Source of the DNA: Costus lasius | Lineage: Eukaryota > Streptophyta > Magnoliopsida > Zingiberales > Costaceae | Assembly: GCA_027563935.2 (NCBI GenBank) | Contig: JANVAS020000203.1 | Coordinates: forward strand, 124,001 to 188,000 | Direction: 5' to 3' | DNA length: 64,000 bases | Part shown: positions 45,130-56,489 of the stretch, in pieces | Position numbering within the stretch: the first letter of the stretch is position 1 | Layout: every line of letters begins with the position of its first letter | Position numbers and translations under genes: made by a program | Notes under the pieces: model-generated | What the model was told of the DNA's origin: nothing | Seen by the model: the letters and a program-made list of their open reading frames with translations, nothing else | The model's database searches: none

Positions 45130-48100
45130 TATCTTTGGTCCTCCGCAGATATTTTAAAATGTTCTTGACTGCAATCCAGTGCGCCATACCTGGATTACTT
45201 TGGAACCGACTGGTCACGCTTAACCCGTAAGCGACGTCTGGGCGAGTACACAACATCGCATACATAATGGATCCAATAGCCGAAGCATAAGGTGTATTGT
45301 CCATTTCATCTTTCTCAGTCTGTGTTTGTGGACACTGACTCTTCGAAAGATTCAGACCATGTCTGACTAGAAGATATCCTCTTTTAGAATTCTCTAAATG
45401 AAATCTCTCTAGGACTTTATCGATGTAAGTACTCTGGCACAGCCCGAGAAGCCTCTTAGATCTATCCCTGTAGATCTTCACACCTAATACATAGGCTGCT
45501 TCTCCTAAATCTTTTATCTGGAAACATTTCCTTAACCATGCCTTAACCGCATGCAGTTCAGGAATATCATTTCCAATGATTAAGATATCATCGACGTAGA
45601 GGACTAGGAAAGTAATCACGCTCCCACTAAACCTCTTATATACACACGGGTCATCCTCGTTCTTGATGAAACCAAATTCAGAGATTGATTCATCAAAACG
45701 AATATTCCAGCTTCTCGATGCTTGTTTAAGTCCATAAATAGACTTCTTTAACTTGCATATTTTATGACGATCTGATGGATTAGTGAAACCTTCTGGTTGT
45801 GTCATATACACATCCTCCTGCAAATTTCCATTAAGGAAAGCAGTCTTCACATCCATTTGCCAGATCTCATAATCATAATATGCAGCTATCGCGAAAAGAA
45901 TCCGAATAGACTTAAACATAGCTACAGGTGAGAAAGTTTCATCATAATCTATCCCGTAGATTTGTTTGAAACCTTTCGCAACTAGCCTGCCTTTATAGGT
46001 AACCACGTTACCATCCATGTCAATCTTCTTCTTGAAGATCCATTTACAGCCTATAGGGATAACTCCCGGAGGCGGATCAACCAAATCCCAGACTTGGTTA
46101 TCTGACATGGAGTCCATCTCGGCGCGCATAGCTTCAAGCCATCTCGCTGAATCCGGTCCACTGACCGCATCCGCATAAGTGAGGGGTTCATCATTATCAA
46201 TGATGTAGACTCCGTCATAGCGCTCAGGCTGTCGACGCATCCTTCCCGATCTTCGCGGTTCCCGTGATATCTGAGCCTCAGGTTGTTCAATAACCTGTTC
46301 TACCGGCTCAGGCTCATCCAACTGTGCTTGACCACTTTGTCCTTCCTCTGGATTCTCATCCAGCTTTATTTCTCTCCCACTGGCCTCTTGCAGAAGAAAC
46401 TCCTTCTCAAGAAATATGGCCGTCCGAGCAACAAACACCTTGTTCTCTTTGGGATCGTAGAAATAATAACCCTTAGTTTCCTTAGGGTAACCGACAAAGA
46501 TACATTTCTCAGATCTGCTCTCTAGTTTTCCAGAGGCGAGCTTTTTGACATAAGCCTCGCAGCCCCAGATCCTGATAAATGTCAAGCTAGGCTGTTTCCC
46601 ATACCATAATTCATATGGGGTCTTTGAAACTGCCTTGGATGGCACTCGGTTTAGTACCTTTGCAGCTGTCTCCAGTGCAAATCCCCAAAAGGAGTAAGGT
46701 AGAGTAGCTTGACTCATCATAGAACGAACCATATCCAATAAGGTTCTGTTCCTCCTCTCAGACACACCATTCCATTGCGGTGTTCCTGGTGGAGTGAGCT
46801 GTGAGATAATCCCACACTCCTTTAGATAGTCAGTAAACTCTCGACTTAGGTATTCTCCACCTCGATCAGAACGAAGTGCCTTGATATTTCGGCCAAGCTG
46901 ATTCTGTACTTCATTCTTGAACTCTTTGAACTTGTCAAAAGATTCACTTTTATGTCTCATAAGATAGACATACCCATATCTACTGAAATCATCAGTGAAG
47001 GTAATGAAGTACTGATAGCCACCTCTGGCATGTTTACTAAAAGGCCCACACACATCACTGTGTATAAGGTCAAGTAAACCTGAAGTCCTTTGACCTTTAT
47101 GAAGAAAAGGCGACTTCGTCATTTTGCCCATCAAACAAGCTTTGCATGTATCAATCTCCTCATAGGAGAATGATCCCAGCAGTCCATAATCATGCAACCG
47201 CTTAATGCGTTTCTTGTTAATATGACCTAAATGACTATGCCATAGCAAGGTGCTGTCATCAGCATATTTGGCTTTCTTATTATCAATATTATGTATAGAA
47301 CATTCCATGTCCAACATGAATAACCCATTGTTAATTGAACCAGTAGCATAAACAATATTATCTAAAGAAAGAACACACTTTGAAATATTGCATTCAAAGG
47401 AAAACCCCTTCCTGACAAGAGCAGGAATGGAGATAATATTTTTAGTAATGCTGGGAACAAAGTAACAATTGTCAAGTTCCAATACAAGTCCAGATGGTAA
47501 AGAGATGAAATAGTCTCCTACAGCAACAGCAGCAACCCGTTCCCCGTTTCCAACTCGTAGGTCCACCTCATGCTGTCCCACCTGTCTTCTTCTCTTGAGT
47601 TCCTGTACATTCGAACAAATGTGAACTCCATATGCAGTGTCCAACACCCATGAAATAGAAGAAGATGAAACCATGACTTCCGTCACGTATATACCTGAGC
47701 CAAAAGCGATGCTTCCACTCTTGTCTCCTTGGAGCGCTTTACAGTCCTTTTTCTAGTGACCCAGCTGGCCACAGTGGAAACATCTGTATTCCTTCGACCG
47801 CTTGACCTTTTGCTTCAGAGCCTTGCTGTAGCTCTTGACAGGGGTCTTGCCCTTCTTCCCCTTCTTCTTGTTCCTTGAAGGAAACATCAAGACAGAGGTT
47901 GAAGGCTTTCCCTTCAGAGTCTCCTCAGTAGTCAAGAGCATATTCAGCAGCTCTGCCGGAGTACAATCGATTTTGTTCATATTAAAGTTAATGATGAACG
48001 CATCGAAAGAGGGCGGGAGAGACTGCAGAATAATGTCTACAGCAAGCTCCTGATTGATGGTATGCCCCAGTTTCTCTAGACCCTCCTTGTGCCCAATCAT

Positions 48101-48431
48101 CTTGAGCACGTGAGCTCCCACTGGGCTCCCTTCAGCCAGTTTGCTCTGAAAGAACAGCTTAGTCAAATTATAGCGCTCAGTCCTCGCCTGCGCAGCATAC
48201 AGCATCTTGAGGTTTGCTATAATTTCTATAGCCGACATATCCTCATGCTGACGCTGCAGCGGTGGCGTCATAGACGCTAGCATCAGGCAAGCGACATCAA
48301 TGCTATCATTGACATGCTTTTCATAGGCTTCCCGAACCGCCCTTGCGGCGTTCAGAGCGGGCTGAGGCGGTATAGCCGTCTTGAGGATATACAGTTTCCT
48401 CTCTGCCTTAAGAACAATCTTAAGGTGTCCG
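45130..48431 (-). pseudogene. gag-pol: Copia D gag-protease-integrase-RT, one nonsense codon
   Basis: A single frame with frames 47753-48502 and 45083-47686 in phase. Gag (AERKLYIL, NDSIDVACLMLASM, KLAEGSPVGAHVLKM), basic stretch, zinc knuckle CFHCGQLGH-stop-KKDC: the Trp codon is TAG at 47753-47755. Protease SWVLDTAYG has Tyr where relatives have Cys. Integrase has LWHSHLGH, the CKACLMGKM zinc part and HSDVCGPF / TDDFSRYGY / NGVSERRNRT with D, D, E. RT has MDVKTAFLNG and YVDD at 45587-45598. It ends at the E insertion. Apart from the stop and the two insertions it looks recently functional. Confidence 0.92.
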
Positions 48432-50165
48432 TGATGGAACCCTTTCAGGAGGGGAGCGCAAAACCTATTGTGAGAAGAACCCCTTTCATGAGGGGGGCGC
48501 AAGTCATATGTTTCTTTCTCATAGCAGCGGAATTAGGGTTTCCACATAAGATCGCATTCTATACTTTCATATAATCAACTTGAATAACAAGTGAGAGATT
48601 CATTACCATGGCCATGGGAAGGTGCGGCTTGGAAGAAGAAAGATCGAAGGGATCTTCTCCAAAGAAATCACACACAAGGGATGAAAGCTTCCTCCTTGCG
48701 CAACTCTTGTGCTAGCAAGATTGCCAAGCTTTTCCAACCGTGTGTAGGAGATTAGATGAAAAGGGCTTCCTTCTTTTCGAGAGCTCTTCTTCCTTGGCGC
48801 AAGAACGATGCCTTCCACACGAGCAAGCCGTTCCCAAAACCACGTCCAAGAAGCAAAACCGAAAAACATTAGAGAGACATCAAGCCATGAACGCATATGC
48901 GTTATGCTTTTGGAACTTTCCAAAATTGGCAACGATTAAGAGTTGGCGTTCACGTTCCCATGAACCAAACGCAACCTCTTCTCCCTCTTGAACCAAGCGC
49001 TCAACCCATGAGCCGGTTCAATATCCTTGGTTCAATAGCGAAACCAAATCAGCCCATAAATTAAGTCTAGATCAAATTAGACCCCAAGGTCCTAGATCTG
49101 ACCATTCATCATCTGACGCTTCTGATCGCATCGATCTAGCATCATCTCTCTCGATCGAAGCTTACCGATCTAAAGCTCTAATCAATCAAACATGATCAGA
49201 CCAGATCTCACTTACAATCAGAGATTAAATCTCTTTAAACTGAACCAAAACAATTCAGTCCACACGATCTGACTTAAGGAAGCCATATCACCAAATTGTG
49301 CGACCCTGAGGGTTTCCTTTAAATGTCGGTAACGATAACTTACGTTATCACGATCAGTGAGGGGTATCTAGCAACACATCACTGTCTCCCGATATAAAGG
49401 AAAGAGTCTTCCAAGACTACTCCCAAACCATAGCACAAGTGTGACTCAATTCACAAGGCATACATGTGTCCTTTGCCACTGGATGTTCTTATTGGACAAG
49501 CGGGTCAAGCTTGTAACTCCAATACGATGAGCATGATTAGATCAGATGCACATAGTCATCTGGGTATGGCCATACACTATCTCAATCATCTCATATAGGG
49601 GGGCCCTTAGAACACTACACTCCTTAAACAAGGAGACGGCAATCCTATGTCTATCACTAGTGCCCTAACCTGATTCAAGCTCACCATCCAAGATAGTCTA
49701 TAATCATTATGTTTCAAATGATATTGAACTACCTCAAGACAATGACAATCATCATTCAGAAACACAAGTGATCTCAAGTCAGAGGACATGTGCCACTTGC
49801 TGCTTACAAGGATCATTCACATTGTGACAAGCAATGGAATATCCCAGTAGGGTCTGTCCAGTACATCCAATGTACCCATGAGTCTACATCTTATTCCATG
49901 CTCGAAGCATCCTATAAGATTAGCACTCATATTAGTCTCAATCATATCAAGGCTGTCTCATGTTCACCAAGATATCTCGACTAAGGACATATAGCCTGTC
50001 AGCCTAGCTGAACAGCTTTGAGACAGTATTCAGAAGTACACTTATTACAGCAGACAAGGTAACAACCTGAATAATAACCATGCCTTTATAAACTTAAGAG
50101 TTTATTACATGATACTAATACAATCCCAAGGCCTCAAACATTAGCCTTAAGGGCATACCCCAACA
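48432..50165 (-). repeat. Solo LTR (Copia family 2 relative) in gag of D
   Basis: TGATGGAACC...CCCCAACA, 1734 bp, TSD GTCCG (48427-48431 and 50166-50170). Downstream parts match the family 2 LTRs, but its first ~60 bp differ and contain a near-duplication (CCTTTCAGGAGGGG, CCTTTCATGAGGGG). Palindrome at 49564-49575. Confidence 0.9.
49313..49403 (-). other. LTR three-way-junction RNA-like motif, solo LTR in D
   Basis: All stems intact: TTTCCTTTA/TAAAGGAAA, TCGG/CCGA, GATAAC/GTTATC and CAGTGA/TCACTG. Confidence 0.7.
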
Positions 50166-50238
50166 GTCCGTACCAGTCTGAGAAGTTTGGTCCAGCAAAC
50201 TTCTCCCTTTCCAGTAGGGATCGCACATTGAAGCTCAT
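50166..50238 (-). pseudogene. gag: Copia D gag, first 24 codons
   Basis: ATG at 50238 (MSFNVRSLLEREKFAGPNFS), separated from the rest of gag by the solo LTR. The start follows CATTGTTGTAG and a short segment conserved in G, where this ATG is changed. Confidence 0.85.
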
Positions 50239-51317
50239 GGTGTTCGTTGCTGCAGGAATCTACAACAATGCAAGAACAGCAAGGTCAGTATCAATGTTCA
50301 GAATCAATCCAGGACTTAAGAAAGATTCTTTTCTCACTATTTTATCTGGCTGAAAAATCCAGCAAAAACAGCCCGAAAGAGTAGAACTCTTTTAGTGAGA
50401 TGGGATCCAGATTTCATACTTGGTCTCCGCGTCCCGCTCAGGCGAGATAAGATGCACAGAGAGTACAAGCACTAGTCTCTGGTAGGCTGTCCCAGCCAAT
50501 CGCCAACCCGTGAGATTCCCCTTCATCTGGGCAATCCAGCTGACTGTGCCAACTGAGTTGGTACAACACAGTCTCTGATCCCACAGATGGCTGCCTCCAT
50601 GTGCTACCATATGCGCCACATATGTAGCCTACATGGTCAAGCTGACCCGACCTACTCCCTGGACCACCACGTGCTATGCTGAGCAACGAGAAGCGATAAA
50701 TCCCTTCTCTGTAACACGCAGGTGTAATCCCGCACCGTCTGAAGATAGATGGACGTGCCCACTGAGTGGGTACAACACGGCTCCAACGATAATCAGAACA
50801 GTGAGGTTTCGCGTCAGAAGGCTTACGAGCTTGATATTTTAGCGTTGGATTTTAACGGTCTTTTATCTTCTTGACTATCATGCAATTCCTATGGTGATAG
50901 CAGAAGATAAACTCATGCAATTCTAATTATAAAAGCAATAAATAGAAAGCATGCTGATCTTATGTGGTAAAAGCCCATTAAGCCTAAGTTAGACCTTAAA
51001 TTAAACTTAAGTCTTCACTTGCTTTTCTTCATGGGTCTTTTGCTTCTCATCTGGCCCAACCCAGGGCCTAAGCGCCATCTGCAGCTCAGGTGCGCCTACC
51101 AGGGAAAATGCGCCTGGTCCCAGAGTCGAACCCTGGACCTCCCACCTGGTCAAGCCTCTGCTGCAAGCACCTCTGCCAAGTGTGCTCTGTGCTCTTGTCT
51201 GACTATCATACTTCATGTAGTTTTCGCATGAATAACTTTCGCATGTAGTTTAGATCTAAGGTGTTGCGCAAACATGGATCACTAAAGTTAAGCAATCATA
51301 CAAACATGCATATAACC
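50239..51317 (-). other. 5' leader of Copia D
   Basis: About 1.1 kb without coding potential. It holds the three-hairpin module (50425-50784) and a tRNA-like stretch with box A and box B sequences (51121-51197, see G at 56434-56489). It is shorter than the leader of G. Confidence 0.75.
50425..50784 (-). other. Three-hairpin leader module, Copia D
   Basis: Hairpins at 50425-50461 (outer CTCTGTG/CGCGGAG on the sense strand with wobbles), 50542-50573 (outer GACTGTG/CACAGTC, inner CCAAC/GTTGG) and 50751-50784 (inner CCCAC/GTGGG). Loops are CTCAG-like instead of the CCTC of A and A2. Confidence 0.72.
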
Positions 51318-51330
51318 GGCTCTGATACCA
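51318..51330 (-). other. Primer-binding site (initiator Met-tRNA), Copia D
   Basis: Reverse complement TGGTATCAGAGCC, two bases from the LTR. Confidence 0.93.
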
Positions 51331-51332
51331 AA

Positions 51333-53011
51333 TGAAAGTCCCCAGAAGGGGGCGAAACCCTAAAGCATGGCGCGTATAAAATTTTTAAGCAGCGGAAGAG
51401 GGTTTCTAGGGGATCGGATTCATGCATAACATATGATCAACTTGTTAAACCGATTGCAAACATAGAAGATGTCATACCGATGCCATTTCTAGATGGCGAC
51501 TTGGAAGCAGAGAGCGATAGGGATCTCCTCCAAAGGATGCGCACACAAGATGAAGAAGTCGCCTACTCCGATGGTGCTCCTTGTGCTAGCAAGGTTCCAA
51601 GAGGTCCTTGTCGTATGGAAGGGAAGAGAGAACCTTTTCTTTGCTTGGCGATTTGCTTCTTGTCGTCAACCCCAAAAACACTCGAATGAGAGAGCCACAC
51701 GAGGAAGGAGCGACAATAGGCGTGAAGAGAAGCTATCGTGAGGCGTGGTCACGATTTGGAAACATGGTTTCTAAAAATAGTAAACCACTCTCTTCATGCG
51801 ACCATGGGATTACCCCAAGCGCATACTCCTCTCCACTTGAACCATGCGCTCACTTGATGAGCTGGTTCAATTTCAGTTTGGTCCAAGACCAATTAACCCA
51901 AGCTATTTGGTCTAGATCACAATTAAACCCTAAGGCTCCAGATCCAACCGTTCATCTCTTGATGCTCCTGATCTCACCGATCTAGGATCCATTCTCTCGA
52001 TCAAAGCTTACCGATCTCAAGCCCTAATCAATCAAACATGATCAGACCAGATCTCACTTACAATCAGAGACTAAATCCCTTTAAACTGAACCCAAACAAT
52101 TCAGTCCATACGATCTGACTTAAGTAAGCCATATCATCAAATTGTGCGACCCTGAGGGTTTCCTTTAAATGTCGGTAACGATAACTCACGTTATCACGAT
52201 CAGTGAGGGGTATCTAGCAACACATCACTGTCTCCCGATATAAAGAAAAGAGTCTTCCAAGACTACACCCAAACCACAGCACAAGTGTGAATCCACTTCA
52301 CAAGGCATGCAAGTTTCCTTTGCCACTGGATGTTCTTATTGGACAAGCGTGTCAAGCTTGTAGCTCCAATATGATGAGCATGATTAGATCAGATGATCAT
52401 AGTCACCTGGGTATGGCCATACACTTTCTCAATCATCTCATCCAGGGAGGCCCCTTTAGAACATCACACTCCAATCAAGGAGACGGCAATCCTATATTTA
52501 TCACTAGCGCCCTAACATGACTCAAGTTCACCATCCAAGATAGTCTATAACCATTATGTTTCAAATGATATTGAACTACCTCAAAACAATGACAATCATC
52601 ATTTAGAAACACAAGTGATCTCAAGTCAGAGGAAATGTGCCACTTGTTGCAATCAAGGATTATTCACATTGTGACAAGCAATTGAATATCCTAGTAGGGT
52701 CTGTCCAGTACATCCAATGTACCCATGAGTCTACATCTTATTCCATGCTCGAAGCATCCTATAAGATTAGAACACATATTAGTCTCAATCATATCAAGGT
52801 TGTCTCATGTTCACCAAGATATCTCGACTAAGGACATAAGGCATGTCAGCCTAGCTGAACACCATTGAGACATTATTCAGAAGTATATGTATTGCAGCAG
52901 ATAATATAACAAACTGAATAACAACCATTGCCTTTATAAACATAAGAGTTTATACATGATACTGTTCAATCCCAAGGCCTCAAACATTAGCCTTAAGGGC
53001 ATACCCCAACA
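51333..53011 (-). repeat. 5' LTR of Copia D
   Basis: 1679 bp, nearly identical to 36920-38599. The sense-strand TATA box TTTATAAAGG is at 52931-52940 and the palindrome at 52411-52422. Confidence 0.95.
52159..52249 (-). other. LTR three-way-junction RNA-like motif, D 5' LTR
   Basis: Same as the D 3' LTR copy: second arm loop GTGA on the sense strand, outer stem with one mismatch. Confidence 0.68.
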
Positions 53012-53383
53012 TTTCTCATAGTCTCTTCACTTAATTTTAAGAACTCTTTCCTACACTAATCTTGAGTTGTCTACTTGTAGCTTGCGTTTGGTGTGGATCT
53101 AGGAGTGGTGCCCCTCTCCTTCTTCCCTCCCCTTTCTCTATATAACTTAGGATTAACAAGGGAATTTGTGAGGCTTAACCTCCCCCTTGATCTTTATTTG
53201 TGTATTAAATCTGTGACTTGTACGGATCTCGGTGTTTTCTTGTAAGCTCCACCTCTACAACTTCCATCAGAGAAGGACCGGTGAAGAACGGGATGGTACG
53301 ATCCTTCAATCCTCAAGGGTCGCTCTGTAAGTTTAATTTCAGCATTTACTGCTTTCAGTAGTTGTAATCTTGGGTTTCCTTTA
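53012..53383 (+). repeat. 3' LTR of element F, second part
   Basis: Collinear with 32367-32743 of the 5' LTR. It resumes after D's TSD and is cut at 53384 by LTR H. Confidence 0.9.
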
Positions 53384-53871
53384 TGTTGGGAAACCCTGGG
53401 GATATTTTACAATTTTCAGAGATAGAGATTACAAAATACATTGCACAGTGGAAGCAATATCCCCGAAATAGGCCGGTCCCAAAAACCCAGTGAAGATCAC
53501 AAGCAAGAGAGTCGACACGATGAGTTAGGAAATACCTTAGAGCAAGATGAGGTCGATGTCGTGATAGGCGCCCAAGTGTGCGCCCTCTGCAGTCTCACAC
53601 ACACGGACCCCTCGAGTCCTCTTCTTCCACGCTCGGTGCCAGCCTCGGGAAGAAGATCCAAGCCTTGTGCTCCTTCTTCAAAATATGCGCCACCTCCAAG
53701 GTAGATGCGCCAAAGATGAAGAAGGATGAGGGAGAGGGAAACCGCCAAGCACCAAGTTCCTTACGTCAAGAGTGAAGGAAGAGGCTTGTGGCTAGGGTTT
53801 GGAAGGAAGAAGAAGATGCACCACTTCTTGGTGTTGTCGCCCTTCAAGCCCTTGCTTTTGCCCCTCCTCTT
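53384..53871 (-). repeat. Copia family 1 LTR (H), first part
   Basis: Starts TGTTGGGAAACCCTGGGG inside F's LTR (left TSD candidate CTTTA). Continues at 62950 after element G. Minus orientation. Confidence 0.85.
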
Positions 53872-53944
53872 TGTTGGGGTATGCCCTTAAGGCTAATGTT
53901 TGAGGCCTTGGGATTATATCAGTATCATGTATAAACTCTATGTT

Positions 53945-53950
53945 TATAAA
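53945..53950 (+). promoter_or_regulatory. TATA box of the G 5' LTR
   Basis: TATAAA in TGTTTATAAAGGC, 74 bp into the LTR. A second TATAAA lies just upstream at 53928-53933. Transcription from here would carry the structured motif at 54636 in the leader. Confidence 0.55.
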
Positions 53951-54635
53951 GGCAATGGTTGTTATTCAGGTTGTTACATTATCTGCTGCAATGTGTATAC
54001 TTCTGAATAATGTCTCAATGATGTTCAGCTAGTCTGACATGCAGTGTAGTCCTTAGTCGAAATATCTTGGTGAACATGAGACAACCTTGATATGATTGAG
54101 ACTAATATGTGTTCTAATCTTATAGGATGCTTTGAGCATGGAATAAGATGTAGACTCATGGGTACATTGGATGTACTGGACAGACCCTACATAGGATGTT
54201 CAATTGCTTGTCACAATGTGAATAATCCTTGTATGCGAACAAGTGGCATACATCCTCTGACTTGAGATCATTTGTGTTTCTAAATGATGATTGGCATTGT
54301 TTTGAGATAGTTCGATATCATTTGAAACATAATGGTTATATACTATCTTGGATGGTGAGCATGAGTCATGTTAGGGCGTTAGTGATAGACATAGGATTGC
54401 CATCTCCTTCATTGGAGTGTGATGTTCTAAAGGGGCCCCCTGGATGAGATGATTGAGAAAGTGTATGGCCATACCCAGATGACTATGTTCATCTGATCTA
54501 ATCATTCTCATCATATTGGAGTTACAGGCTTGACACGCTTGTCCAATAAGAACATCCAGTGGCAAAGGAAACATGTATGTCTAGTGAAATGGATTCACAC
54601 TTGTGCTGTGGTTTGGGTGTAGTCTTGGAAGACTC

Positions 54636-54726
54636 TTTCCTTTATATCGGGAGACAGTGATGTGTTGCTAGATACCCCTCACTGATTGTGATAACGTAAG
54701 TTATCGTTACCGACGTTTAAAGGAAA
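54636..54726 (+). other. LTR three-way-junction RNA-like motif, reference copy (G 5' LTR)
   Basis: Sense-strand fold: closing stem TTTCCTTTA/TAAAGGAAA plus TCGG/CCGA; arm 1 CAGTGA/TCACTG carrying an inner hairpin GTGT-TGCTAG-ATAC; arm 2 GATAAC-GTAA-GTTATC with a GNRA-type loop. AGGGTCGCAC follows within 8 bases in most copies. Families 1, 3 and A2 keep every stem with other sequences (arm 1 GCAGTGA/TCGCTGC, GCAATGA/TCATTGC, AGTAGTGA/TCACTACT in plus coordinates or sense), and the TGCTAG loop is near-invariant. The inner hairpin pairs fully only on the sense strand (GTGT/ATAC and GTAC/GTGC need G-U), which argues for RNA. Confidence 0.75.
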
Positions 54727-55556
54727 CCCTTAGGGTCGCACAATTTGATGATATGGCTTACTTAAGTCAGATCGTGTGGACTGAATTGTTTGGGTTCAGT
54801 TTAAAGGGATTTAATCTCTGATTGTAAGTGAGATCTGGTCTGATCATATTTGATTGATTAGGGCTTGAGATCGGTAAGCTTCGATCGAGAGAGTTGATGC
54901 TAGATCGGTGAGATCAGGAGCATCAGGAGATGAACGGTTAGATCTGGAGCCTTAGGGTTTAATTGTGATCTAGACCAAATGCTTGGGTTAATTGGTCTTT
55001 GAACCAAACCAAAATGAACCGGCTCATCATATGAGCGCATGGTTCAATGGGAAGAGAAAAATGTGATGGTTCACAAGGAGTGAACGCATCACACGTTGAG
55101 GGGGTTTTTCTATTTTGGGAAACCATGTTTCCAAAACATGGTCACGCCTCACGTTCGCTCCTCTCACGCCTATTGTCGCCTCTTCCTCTCTATGCTCTCT
55201 CAACTCTCGTGTGTTGAAGGAGTTGACGACAAGGAGGTCTCAGCCAAGCAAGACATCTCTTCTTCCCTTCCATTCGATCAGGAGACTTGAAGGTCTTTGC
55301 TAGCACAAGGATCAACAAGGAGTAGGCGATCTTCTTCTTGTGTGCGCATCTTCTGGAGGAGATCCCTTTCGCTCTCTTCTTCCAAGGCACCATCCAAGCA
55401 ATGGCGATGGTATGACTCTTATCAATGTATACAAGTTTTAATAGTTGATCATATGACATGCATGCAACCGATCATCTAGAAACCCTTATTTCCGCTGCCC
55501 AAAATTTTATATGCGCCACTTTAGGGTTTCGCCCCCTTTATAGGGGACTTTCAATT

Positions 55557-55569
55557 TGGTATCAGAGCC
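55557..55569 (+). other. Primer-binding site (initiator Met-tRNA), Copia G
   Basis: TGGTATCAGAGCC, three bases after the LTR. Confidence 0.95.
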
Positions 55570-56433
55570 TGGTTATAAGCATGTTTTTATGATTTCTTGA
55601 GGCTTTGTGATCCATGTTTGCGCTTGTATGCTTAGATCTAAACTACATGCGAAAATTACATGTTAAGTTGTTCATGCGAAAACTTGATGAACATGTTTTC
55701 TAGTTGGCGCATGTTGTAGTTTTTCTTCAAAACTTGTTAACTTGCGCGCCTCACTTAGATCTATAGCCGCCTACTGTAAAACCTTAGACGGGTTATTAGG
55801 GTTGAAATCATAGTCGAGTCTAGATCCAACCAGTCTGATCAGACTATCTGACAGCCTAGAAGGGTCGACCAGATGGCATCTGTGCGCAAGCACAAGGTGG
55901 CTATAGGTTGACTGCAGACAGGCGTGTAGCGATGTCTGGTTGAGACAACCAATGAACGCTCTTGAGTCAGGCCCGGGCTCACACCCGCTTGCCAGAACTC
56001 ATGAGGCTCGTTCAGCCCAACGCATGCATTGTTGGCCACTGGGTCAACTCAAGTCAGTTAGGACTTGGTGCATGCAAGGGCAGTGGGTCTGACTAGGTCT
56101 GATGAGTGAATCCCTATTAATGAACCGTTGTAAGGTAGTAGGGCACATAAGGAAAATAAAATTGATGCCTATGGGTTTTCGAAAACTTTATTTTCTTATT
56201 GTTGGATCACATGTTGATTGTATACCATGATGATTGTCTATTTAATCTTATGTGGGCTGCCTATTTTAATGTGTGCTGTGCTGGGGCCTATGTGCCTGGA
56301 TTAAACTGTAAATTATTATAATTGTGATCTGCGCATCACATTTTAATTAATTTATTGTGTAATTGACCTGCGTGTCAATCTTGTCTAGATAGATTAAATT
56401 GTATTTTAATCAGACAAGAGCACAGAGCACACT

Positions 56434-56489
56434 TGGCAGAGGCGCATGCAGCAGTGGCTTGACCAGGTGGGAGGTCCAGGGTTCGACTC
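56434..56489 (+). promoter_or_regulatory. Pol III-like box A and box B in the leader of G
   Basis: TGGCAGAGGCG (56434-56444) resembles box A and GGTTCGACTC (56480-56489) resembles box B, with the box starts 46 bases apart as in tRNA genes. Copia D keeps the segment, with a longer stem around box B. It may be a fossil tRNA-derived SINE captured by the element. No full cloverleaf was found. Confidence 0.4.

Larger units (their letters stand above)
36920..53011 (-). mobile_element. Copia element D (family 2, Angela/BARE type) with two nested insertions
   Basis: Complete minus-strand element: 3' LTR 36920-38599, PPT, pol/gag in three pieces, leader, PBS 51318-51330, 5' LTR 51333-53011, TSD TTTCT. 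Removing E (39140-45129) and the solo LTR (48432-50165) leaves about 8.4 kb. The two LTRs differ at about a dozen sites by eye. The reading frame has one nonsense codon besides the insertions. Confidence 0.95.
31209..53383 (+). mobile_element. Non-autonomous Gypsy element F, 3' LTR split by D and H
   Basis: 5' LTR 31209-32871, PBS 32874, broken gag-protease 33094-34803, frame 34824-35834, PPT 35747-35758, then 3' LTR 35759-36919 continuing at 53012-53383; its last ~125 bp are beyond the nested insertion H. The internal region is only about 2.9 kb and shows no RT, RNase H or integrase. By eye the two LTRs differ at roughly 25-30 positions over about 1.5 kb, more than those of D, G or E. Confidence 0.88.
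53872..55553 (+). repeat. 5' LTR of Copia G
   Basis: 1682 bp, TGTTGGGGTATGCCC...GGGGACTTTCA. Palindrome GTATGGCCATAC at 54463-54474; TTCCGCTGC at 55490-55498. Confidence 0.96.
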
